A DNA stretch of 64,000 nucleotides from Diospyros lotus. Lineage: Eukaryota > Streptophyta > Magnoliopsida > Ericales > Ebenaceae. Each line of letters begins with the position of its first letter. Position 1 is the stretch's first letter. The position numbers and the translations under genes were made by a program. Location: positions 6,399,327-6,463,326 of the forward strand of contig NC_068344.1 of NCBI RefSeq assembly GCF_014633365.1, in the 5' to 3' direction. The notes below the pieces were generated by a model. That model worked only from the letters and a program-made list of their open reading frames with translations, had not been told where the DNA came from and did no database searches. This document shows, one piece after another, positions 22,331 to 32,369 of this stretch.

Positions 22331-22900
22331 CTAACTGTTGCAGCGAGGGCGGCAGATTTTTAGACTGAAATGAATTACCTTTCATGAACACAACAAATCT
22401 CCTTTTTCAAGATAGAAAATGACTTGTGTATTGTAACCAGTATGGTTGGATTCACTCAACCCAACACATGATGCCACACGAGGAGGATTTTATTAAAAGG
22501 AAGGGGTTTTACATGTGGCATATATAATCGGATGTACTCCCGTTGAGGGGTACCTAGTCCTTCGCATACGCAATCATCCCTGAAGGGCATGTCGGTTGCA
22601 GTGTAAAAAGCAACTGACTAGCACAATATCTCCTAAAGAGTAGTCGTGATGCCATTATCATCCAACTAGGCAATCCCTAGCCAGGATGATGTAAGCTGTG
22701 CCTGTGCAAATATTGGGTTAGGATAAGGACAAATTGCATGCAACCAAGACATAATTGAGCCAACCTAAAGTATGAAAGGCAATTCATCTTGGGATTATCA
22801 CCCTTGCGTGATCCCTTGTCGCTAATGCCTTTGATTTTGACAGAAGAGGTAAATCGTAGGTGGAGACTTTGCCTCACTGTGCAGAGTAAGAAATTGAACT
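22331..22900. other. Unassigned, possible SINE-like stretch
   Basis: On the minus strand GGTTGTGAGTTCAATTTC near 22890-22907 resembles a tRNA B-box, which hints at a SINE. No A-box, tail or target duplication could be fixed. No coding region recognised. Confidence 0.25.
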
Positions 22901-23018
22901 CACAACCTACTCGTGCGAATCTCAATTTATTGTGACCCAACTATTTGATCTGTGCCTTGAGGGAAAAGACAATCCATCTTAGCTAAATGCTTAAGAAGAG
23001 AACATTAAGAAAGTAGAC
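22901..23018 (+). repeat. 118-bp direct repeat, left copy
   Basis: Aligns without gaps to 25615-25732, starting CACAACCTACT and ending AGTAGAC, with roughly one base in ten different. The two copies bracket the gag-like element exactly. Confidence 0.85.
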
Positions 23019-25614
23019 TGTCGACGTTCGGAATTGGTTGACAGTGATTCATAGGCCCGCAATGAGAGAATGAACACTAATGCAAAGAGGAGAAATAAAT
23101 AATAAGTCGCACACAAGAAAGTTTTTACGTGGTTCGACCATAATGATGCCTAGTTCACGACTGTTCTCTAGTTATTCCGGCAGAGTGACAGTATATCATT
23201 ATCGTCCATCCCCCTTACAATGGTTTTTTGAACCCTATTTATAGTGTGGGATGTTTACAATTTTCATAAAATCCAAAATAAGAGGATAATATTATGGAGA
23301 CAAGATGTCCTTATCAATTCCATAAAATCGGGAATGGATTCCGCATTGTTAGGTATCTGATTGCCTCAGATAAGACAAGTGGACATCACCTCCAATTATT
23401 TCGTAGCCTTTTTGTTATGCAAGCTGAATGGTTTGGCCAGCAAGTTGACAACATCGTTGGGAGCTTGCTTGGTTGCGCGATCTGAGCTCCAGTTTCGGCG
23501 ATGTGCGACCTTGATCTAACAAACTCAACCTCGGACCTGTTGGGCTTCAGGAGGTTGGGCCGGCCTGTTGGGTCGAGTCCAACCCATAAGAAAGGTGGTT
23601 CGAAAAATACCCATAACACTAGCCCCCTAGCTCGCAGTGCGATCTTCGGACTGGGAGCTGATGTATGCCCATTGATTTTGGACTATTTCAGTTGTCAATC
23701 CGCCTTTTAGATTTCTACCCAATCATTTTAAATCACGTCGTTTGATGCTACACACCTTGTTCGAGGCGCATTTAATGTGCGCGTTCCTCGTAGCTGCTTA
23801 ATCATTATGCTCATAGGCCCCATAATTTTATGTGTCGCTGTAAGATCTAGGGCAGCTCGTCGGTCTCTCAGATCAACGGCATAACAGCCCAACATATATA
23901 AGCGTGAGAGAATTCTTTTCCTTCTCACTATGTCATTTTGAAACAATTTTTACTTCTACACTCTCCTTCCTCCTCAAAGACTCTTGACGAAGCTCTTCCG
24001 ACTACGATCGTCTGGGTGTCCACTGTCATCCAAGACTTACTCCAGGCTCTCATATTGGCAAGAGGTCCACCAATAGGTATGTTTCTCGCGACCTTCATCT
24101 CTTTCTTTCGTTGGGTCGTCTGTCGTCGGTTAACTATCCTTATCCCTTTGCCTTCGTGATTATGTCGGCGTCTTTCTTTTGAGTCACCCCTCATCTTCTG
24201 GTGCACCAATTTGAATTTGTTTGTTAGGTATTCTCTGAGCCTTCAGGCTTGATGAATTTATGATTAATTTTTCATGGAGTACCGAGCTTGTAGTCTTAGC
24301 CCACCGCCCTAAGCGACACCCTGTTGCAAAGCACATGACCTTTTAAATAGAGAATATCTTTAGGGTTTTTTGGTTCTTCGAGGTATGGTCCGCAAACTGC
24401 GGACTAACTATTCTTTCTTTCATTATAGATGTCCATTTTTGTTCAAGGGAACTTAGGTCAAAAGCGCTGCAACCACATCCTAGGAGAAGACGATACCTCA
24501 AATTTTGAAGATTGCATCGTGGTAGAAATGCATAACACCGAGGGGACGAACTCTTGAGCTGGGGAGGTCGAGAAAGGGATGGCTTCAGAGACTGCCCTGA
24601 CTGTCAGTGGGCAGGTTGCTAAAGAAGGCCAGGGGCAAGAGGTCTTCAAGAGGTTCCCCTCCAAAACAAAGTTTCCAGAGCTGGAGACCTATACTCGAGA
24701 GTTCAACTTTTCGAAGGACTGGGTTTAGTCCTCAGTACATCGAGTTTGGGTTTAGGTTTCCTGTCACTCCATATCTTCTTAACCTGTTGAACGAGCTCAA
24801 GCTTGCAACATTTCAATTAACCCATAACTCCTATGCACAACTCACATCCTTAGCTATCTTGTTCCTTAGGAACGACCTTTCTTCTCCATCACCCAAACTT
24901 GTAAAATTTCTCTATTCTTTTAAAATGGCCAAGGGTGGGTTGTACGACTTGACAGCTCGTCCTTCAACCTACAAAGCCATTCTTCCCTAGGGAAGGCCCA
25001 AGGTGAAGTCCAATGTGGGCAATTACAAGTCCTATTGGTTCTTCATTTCTTGCCCTTCTCTTCAGTTAATCAAAATTATAGCTTCGCTCTAGCTCCGAGT
25101 AAGGGCACTCCTGCTTGCATGGATTTTTTTTTTCACGTCTTTACTCTGTTGCATAGACTTTGGAAGCAGAAGGCCAATCTTATTGGCCAGAGAGGTCAAG
25201 ATTCTCGATCTTTTTGTTGCTGCGGGGTCAGGTTTAGAAGACCACGAGTTGACAGACGAGCTGCTTAGGGAGCACCAGCTCGCCCCTCCTCTTGACGCTA
25301 AGGTCATAAGGGGAGAGTTTATTGGAGTTCAAGGAGCAAAGCCCATCCTGTCTACCATTGAGTTAGCCGAGGCCAGCAACAACAAGGAGGGAGAAGGTCT
25401 TGCTGTAGAGATAATGAAGCTGAACCTTCTCAAGCCTAACCAACCCGCTGCCGCATCAGGTGTTGTTTTTTCTGCGGCCCCGAGCTCCAGCTGGCAGGAA
25501 GAGAGGTCGAAACAACAACAACAATGGCCATGACCCTAACAACAACAATAACAACAGCCACAATAGCAACAAGCCCTCATTCCCCTTTGAACAACAGGGG
25601 GCTGGCAGAGGTCG
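23019..25614 (+). mobile_element. Decayed retroelement with gag-like (PF04195-type) gene
   Basis: The segment between the 118-bp repeats begins TGTCGACGTTCGG and carries a TTTTTACGTGGTTCGACC block typical of plant LTRs near 23125. A TATA box lies at 23895 (TATATAAG). A predicted leader intron runs from GT at 24077 to AG at 24427-24428, directly before the ATG at 24429 (MSIFVQGNLGQ). Stops and frame changes follow. The region 24730-24990 reads FGFRFPVTPY...LLNELKLATFQLTHN, which resembles the plant 'putative gypsy type transposon' domain. Gln-rich coding text ends it near 25600. No RT or integrase is present. Confidence 0.6.
23895..23902 (+). promoter_or_regulatory. TATA box of the gag-like element
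   Basis: TATATAAG sits about 180 bp ahead of a splice-donor-like site and is followed by a pyrimidine-rich leader, consistent with a transcription start near 23925-23930. Confidence 0.4.
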
Positions 25615-25732
25615 CACAACCTACTAGTGCGAATCTCAATTTATTGTAGCCCAACTACTTGATCTGTGTCTTGGGGGTAAAGAGAATCCATCTTACCTAA
25701 ATGCTCAAGAAGAGAACATTAAGAGAGTAGAC
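25615..25732 (+). repeat. 118-bp direct repeat, right copy
   Basis: Partner of 22901-23018 with the same start (CACAACCTACT) and end (AGTAGAC). Confidence 0.85.
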
Positions 25733-27838
25733 ATTTTCTCTTTCCTTGATTTTAAATAAGCAATAGAAGAGAATCCATCTATAAGGAGAATCCATCTGTA
25801 AGGATTATCTAAGAGACATTTCCCCTGTTAGATTAATCTTAATCAAACTAGAATTTGAGGATTTATCCCAACAATTTCTTCTTCAACTCAAGTTCTCAAG
25901 CATAGCCACAATTCAATCCATAACAAAAATCATTGGATAAAAAATGATGCAAGGCTAAGCAAGTTGGGACATACATTCCCAAACACGTTGACTATCAATC
26001 TCCAGTTAGTTCATCTATTCATTAAGCTCTCCAGTGAGTATCTTTAGTAATAAGGACTCTTCAATGGTTACTGGCATCCTCTCTTTAACTGTAACCTTCT
26101 TTCATAATAGCGATAACAACAGTATCATCATCCTTGTGGAAAATGTAGCAAAACCCTTTTTTGTTTCAAGGTAGTAGGTGAAAACAATCTTTAGTAGGTC
26201 TCATGGCACTACTTAACTATAGCTACATAGTGTTTCTCTCTTCTCTAGGTCTTCTCTAGTAATCAGTAATGGTTGATAACTTTTTCTCCAATTGTAACAA
26301 TCTCGAACTTTAGCAATGCATGCAGATTCGTTGACAACAACTTCAATAGTCAACCCTTCCTTAATGTCATGAAGGACCACAATAGTACATGGTTTGGCAA
26401 CACATGAAATGAAGTCAAATTTTCTTTTTCTTTTTTTTTAATACAATGCAATCTTAAGGAGGCCTATTCTTAACAAATTAGAAGTAGTCATATCAACTTT
26501 TGGTCACCTAAATATTAAATTTCCTACTCAATGAGGAGTATGAGAGATGAAGAGAGACCAAAAGGTGTCTCTTGAAAGCTTAATTTTTTTCTCAAATTGT
26601 AAGAGAAGAATGTTAGTAACCCCCTAAAGTCTACAAATTTTGATGAATAACCCCCAAGCTTCCCTAAATTGCATCAAGGAGCTCATCATCATTTTACTTG
26701 TTGTGAATGAACCATAGAAAACTCTCAAGTTTGGTACCTTATTGTTGAGGAACTTCCATGATAGGTTAACTAGGTTGATATAAAAATACTCAATAAATTT
26801 TTCCCTAAATTAAAGCCATCCAATATTCCAAGGATATAGATCCCTATATCACCATGCATTAGCTCAACATTGATTCACAAGCGAAACTAATCGCACCAAA
26901 GAGAAGGTACCTGGCTTAAAAGAAACAAGCTATAGTCAACAAGGTGGATAAATTGTTGGTAGGCTTTATCTAAGAGTGCATTCCTTATCCAAGATTCACA
27001 ATGTATATAATAATGGTGAAATGACCAAATAGGAGTTGCTACATGTTCAAAGACATTGCCAATCTTAGTCGTGCCTACCCTAAAGATGTTTTTCCATTGC
27101 CAAGATTAACAAGCCAGTGGTCATCATGGTTAGCAATTAGCTTATGAGCATTATGGGCGACTACTTGATGTACAATTGAGAAAAAAAAAAAAAAAACTAC
27201 TCAAGAAGGATGATTGGCATGCAACTATCATCAACAACAAGTGATTTCATTGCTACGTACACTATATTAATGTCATTCGAATTGAAAACCATTAAGACTA
27301 CCTACCAATGTTTGGTCAATGCATTTTGAAAAACTACTTAGGGAGGAACACAAATGCCAATGTGAGTGACTTTCTAGCCTAAAGTGAGAAAGTTGTTGAT
27401 CACCAACAAATAGGGAAAGCTTCAAGTATGAACAATATCCAATTGATTTAATTTTTTAATCTTATTTCAATTATGAACAATATCCAATCACTATATTTAT
27501 GTTCCTTTCTCTCTAGGGCTCAAACCTTGGAGATGAAGATTTGCGTTACCGTTATGACTTTATATCGGTCACTTGACTCAACCTATTTCTTTCATTATTG
27601 TTGGAAAAGTAAACCAAAATAATTTTTCTACAGAATCATTCATGTACTGAACTTATTTGAGTTAAATGTCTCTTAAAATTCTGGTGATTGGATGGATGTA
27701 TTCAAAGAACCATATTAATTCTTTTGTAATTTTCTATGTCATATAGATGTATAAATTGGACTATAATCTGATGTATTTTGTAAGGGGCATTGAAATAGAA
27801 AATATTTCAAATTAAATATTCTATCTTTTTGCCTTCAA
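25733..27838 (-). mobile_element. Decayed Copia-like material, reverse orientation
   Basis: On the minus strand a purine-rich GAGTTGAAGAAGAAAT tract meets TGTTGGGATAAATCC near 25873, which looks like a polypurine tract and the start of a 3' LTR running left. The interior to the right should be the element body but is too decayed to identify domains. The block 25798-26090 is repeated at 31718-32026. Confidence 0.4.
25798..26090 (-). repeat. Dispersed repeat R1
   Basis: Matches 31718-32026 over almost its whole length, sharing AGGATTATCTAAGAGACATT, ATTTGAGGATTTATCCCAAC, GACATACATTCCCAAACA and AGTATCTTTAGTAATAA. R2 carries a small internal insertion (CCAATAAGATAATAATC). Confidence 0.85.
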
Positions 27839-27840
27839 AT

Positions 27841-30800
27841 TGGTATCAAAGCTCACCTTAAATAATAGGATCAACGATCTGAATACAGCAACAATAGTGA
27901 CAACATATTTTGGAAGGAAAAAATGGCAAATTCAAATAATCTAGTTTCTCTTATCCCTCGTTTTAATGGGGAAGATTATGATTTTTTTTTTTTTTTTGGT
28001 TAATGGGGAAGATTATGATTATTGGAGCCACAATATGAAAGTTTTGCTGAAAGCATTAAAGTTGTGGAGCACTATTGACAAAAGCTACATAGAACTAGAG
28101 AATGAAGATGGATTGACTCAAGCACAAAAAAATGGTTTAAATGACAAGAGAGGAAAGAAAACAAAGCTCTCTTCCATATCTACAAAGCAATTGAAATACC
28201 GGTGTTTAAATGAATCTCCAAGGTAGAAACTTCAAAGCAAGCATGAGAGATTTTACAAACTACAAATCAAGGAGAAGAGAAAGTAAAAAAGGTACAATTG
28301 CAGTCTTTGTGGTTAGAATTTAAGAAACTTGAAATGAAAGAAGAAGAAAATGTGTCAAATTACTTCACAAGAGTGACCTCTATAGTAAATCAAATGTCAT
28401 TCAATGGTGAGATTTTACCAAATCAAAAGGTCGTGGAGAAAATTCTTCGAAGTTTGTCACAAAAAATTGACTTTATAGAAACCGCTATTGAAGAATTTAA
28501 GGACTTGTCATCACTTTCATTAGATGTGTTGCATGCATCATTAAAATCTCATGAATTGTGGGCAAAACACATGACTCTTCCTTCCCCTGACCAAGCTCTT
28601 AAATCTCAAATTTCGAGAGGCCTTGGTTCGAATAATTTCAATGGACGAGGAAGGGGAAGAGGAAGATCTAGAGGTTAAGGAAGAGGCTACAATTATCGTG
28701 GAAAAGGAAGAGGAAGAGGATTTCAAAGTGGTAGAAAGTCTAAAGAAGAAGAAAATCATGACCATACAAACAATTTTCAATGGGGACAAGGCCAAGGATA
28801 TCAACAAAGATGTAAAAAAGAATACATTTAATGTTATAATTGTCATAAACCTGTACACAAAAGCAGTGATTGTTTGTATAAACAAAAGAATACATTGAGT
28901 GCTATAATTGTCACAAATCAGGCCATAAGAGCAATTAGTGTTGGCATAAGAAGAAGGATGAAAAAGTTGGAACAAGTTTTATCCATCAAGATGTCACAAT
29001 CGAGAACAATAATTGTGAAACTTTATTGCTTACATGTCATGATAATCACAAGAATGATGTTTAGTATTCGGACAGTGGTGCTAGTAAGCATATGACAAGA
29101 AATAAATCATTGTTTTCCAAATTATTGGAATCAGACTTGGGGCATATTACAATTGGTGATGCAAGAACTTATGCAATTAATGGCATTGGAGATATTACAA
29201 TTGAAACCAAAGGTGGAAAATTTGAAAAGATGTATGATGTATATTATGTTCTTGGTTTGAAAAGTAACTTACTCAGTGTTGGTTTTCTTTGAGAAAAGGA
29301 TTTAATGTTAATTTCCATGATAATATGTGCACTTTGATGAGAGGAAATCAGATTGTGGAAAAAATTTCTTTGGCATCAAATAATCTGTTCCATATTCATC
29401 TTAAAGTTAATAGCATTACCACTTGGTTTGCTAACATGAAGGAAGGAATCTCCAAGTTGTGGCATGATAGGTATGGTCATTTAAATTACAGAGGCTTGAA
29501 GTTGTCATCAACAAAGCACAGATGGATGGTCTTCCTCAAATTAATCAAGTTCATGATTTGTGTGAGGCATGCCAACTTGGAAAACAACATAGAGATTAGT
29601 TCCTCACAAGTCATCTTGGAGAGCCAATCAACCACTTCAACTTGTACATTTAGATTTGTGTGGACCAATGTCAACTTCTTTTCTTGGAGTGATCTCAATA
29701 TAAGACATGAATTGACTGTTCGATATACATCGCAACAAAATGGTGATTGTGAGAGGAAAAATTGAACAATCATGGAAATAGCAAGATGCATGATGAAAAG
29801 GAAAAAACTACCCAGATAATTTTAGGCAGAGGCAGTTGCTTGTGCAAAATATTTGATTAACAGGTCACCTTCAAAAGGTTTGCAAAACATGACTCCAAAA
29901 AGGATTTTTAGCAGCCTTGCTTATGCTCATATTCTTAATGTAATGAGAACTAAATTGGATGATAAAGCTAAAAAATGTATTTTCATTTGTTACAATGAAA
30001 GGTCTAAAGCTTATAAATTGTTTAATCCGATGACAAAGAAAGTTGCGATCAGTAAAGACATGAAGTTTGAAGAAAATGTAACTCTTGAAGGATTAAACAA
30101 GAGCAAATAGAGAAGATGTTAAAGAGGTTTAACACGTTGGATTCAAAAAAGGGATAGTCAGGTTGGAGTTCATCTTTCTAAGGAGATGTCCCCTAATACT
30201 CCTAAAGAGAGGAATCATATTAGTAAGGTATCTTATGCTTCAACGGTTGGGAGCCTTATGTATGTGATGATATGTACGAGGCCGGATATTTCATATGTTG
30301 TGAGTGTTGTAAGCCGATATCAATCCTATCCCGGTGATAGTCACTGGATTGCAGTGAAACATATTCTAAAGTACTTGTGAAGGACTAAAGATATGCTACT
30401 GATTTATGGAGGGGGTGATTTCCATGTGAATGGATTCACTTATTCGGATTTTCAATAGGATGATGATGATCACAAATCGACATTTGATTTTGTATATCTC
30501 TTAAATGGTGGCACTGTGAGGTGGAAAAGTTTTAAGCAGGTAATCACAACAGATTTGACCATTGAAGCTGAGTATGTTGCGACATGTGATGCTGCTAAAG
30601 AAGCTGTTTGGATCTGAAAGTTTCTTTCAGAGGTTGATGTGGTTCCATCTATTATGTCACTAGTACCTTTGTATTGTGGCAACAATGGAGCTATCATGCA
30701 GACGAAGGGAGTTAGGTCTTATCAGAAGTCCAAATACATTGAGCGTTAGTTTCATTTGATTTGAGAGATTATAGCATGTGGGGACGTGTAGCTGCAGAGA

Positions 30801-30956
30801 ATAGATTCAACGAATAATATAACTAACCCACTTACCAAGGCTATAACTCAATCACAACTGGATTGGCATCTTAAGAAGATGGGTATCCAATTCCTACCAA
30901 TTGTGTAGCACTAGATGTACATGTGATATAAATTAGCATTAGTGCAAGTGGGAGAT
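27841..30956 (+). mobile_element. Chimeric, deleted Copia element
   Basis: A primer-binding site TGGTATCAAAGCTC (27841-27854, initiator-tRNA-Met type) precedes a gag that begins MANSNNLVSLIP at 27923. Gag continues with YWSHNMKVLLKALKLW (28019) and the EEENVSNYFTRVTSIVNQM region (28338). A protease-like SNLLSVGFL end lies near 29290, GAG-pre-integrase near 29460 (LWHDRYGHLNYRGL) and an integrase end near 29720 (RYTSQQNGDCERKN). RT is missing: from 30110 the text jumps to RNase H-side sequence (SYASTVGSLMYVMICTRPDI near 30225, TIEAEYVATCDAAKEAVW near 30560). Many stops and frameshifts are present. The right end AGTGCAAGTGGGAGATT is the polypurine tract. Confidence 0.8.
27963..28020 (-). repeat. 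T14GG insert flanked by 21-bp direct repeat
   Basis: The 21-mer TTAATGGGGAAGATTATGATT occurs at 27963-27983 and again, identical, at 28000-28020. Between them are only 14 T and GG. The insertion splits the gag reading FNGEDYDYWS and shifts its frame. Confidence 0.9.
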
Positions 30957-31347
30957 TGTTAGTATTGTGTACCCTGATGCTAGATTTGGATGACATCTAG
31001 CAAGCTTGTTTGTAATGCATTAATTGTATTTTTGTATAAATTAATAAAAGGCAAGGTTTTCTTCATTCATATTTTCTCTAATCAATTATATGAATAAGTC
31101 CTTAGATCTTTTGTGTGAGAATCTTATCCTCAAGGTATTGAGACTGTGTGAAAGGATTCTATGATAACAGAATATCTTAAACTATTCCTAGTCATTAGAT
31201 TCCTTAGATGAGGACTCCAATTAATTGAGTATGGACTAACACTGGGGTTAATACCTTGTTTGGTATATGGATACCGATGGGAGGGTGGTGTGTCATGTGC
31301 CATATGACATAAGATGTCACTAGTTGTAATATTGTTTCATAGCATTA
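30957..31347 (+). mobile_element. 3' LTR of the chimeric Copia (right end uncertain)
   Basis: Begins TGTTAGTATTGTGTACCC directly after the polypurine tract. No matching 5' LTR is present before 27841, in line with a recombinant or deleted element. The right end is placed where another repeat starts (TGTTAGGATTGAATCGC at 31348), which is an inference. Confidence 0.5.
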
Positions 31348-32026
31348 TATATGTTAGGATTGAATCGCGAAAACCAAGAATGATAACTAGAAATTAAATG
31401 AGAAAAAGGTAAAAACTTAACATAGTTTGACTCAATAACGTATGTCCACTATGCCACCACAAGGGGATAATTCAGTAGCTAAAAACAAACTAACATCACA
31501 ACGTTTGATAACTGGTCACATCATAACTAGAACTCTAGTTATCAAGTTGTGGAATATACAAGACACCCAACCACAATAATTTGGATATATTTTTCCACTA
31601 TATTGAGAGTGGTCCATCAAAGTCTAAATTAGCTTGCTTATTCATAGGCACCAAATCAAAATCATAATGGGATTAGGTTTCTTAGACCTCTCCTAATCCC
31701 CTAATTAAAATCAACATATGTAAGGATTATCTAAGAGACATTTCCTCTATTAGATTAATCTTATCCAATAAGATAATAATCTTAATCAAACTAGAATTTG
31801 AGGATTTATCCCAACAATTCCTTCTTTGACTCAAGTTCTCAAACATACTCATAATTCAATCCAAAACACAAATCATTAGACAAAAAACCATGCAAGGCTA
31901 AACAGTTGTGGACATACATTCCCAAACATGTTGACTATCAATCTCTAGTCGGTTCATCTATTCATTAAGCTCTTTGGCGAGTATCTTTAGTAATAACGAC
32001 TCTTCAATGGTTACTTGCACCCTCTT
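31348..32026 (-). repeat. Dispersed repeat R2 and flank, cut by Copia insertion
   Basis: 31718-32026 is the second copy of the R1 block. The alignment with R1 stops exactly at 32026 (R1 continues CTCTTTAACTG), where the next LTR begins, so the host repeat was split by that insertion. The earlier part, 31348-31717, is of the same reverse LTR-like type, with TGTTAGGATTG at its left end. Confidence 0.6.
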
Positions 32027-32369
32027 TGTGATAATTATGACTCAAAATCCTTATTTATCTATAATTGGGTTTCCTAATTTATTTGATTGTGATTATGATG
32101 TTGTCAAATTCAATTTTATGTGAGATTTATCTTATCTGGAGGAATATCCCCATGCGTCATCTTTTGATCAGGATGTAATTTTTTTTGTTCATCCATAGAT
32201 GATTTTAGGTCTATAAATAGATGCTCAGGTCACATGAAATAAAACACAGAGTGTGTGTGCTGATATCACTTTTGTATTATCAATATTTAGTTAGTGATAT
32301 TTTGTTCTTCTTGCCCATGGCTTTTCTCGATTAGGGTTTTCCACATTAAATTTTGTGTTCATGTTGTTA
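32027..32369 (+). mobile_element. 5' LTR (family A)
   Basis: Contains TATA at 32214 (TATAAATAG) and an R/U5-like end (GGGTTTTCCACATTAAATTT near 32333). The first 142 bp match 42434-42575 with scattered differences. The right end is set where a different LTR-like sequence begins. Confidence 0.6.

Noticed and set aside
22850..22930. tRNA gene
   Set aside because: Only a B-box-like word on the minus strand; no cloverleaf or A-box could be drawn.
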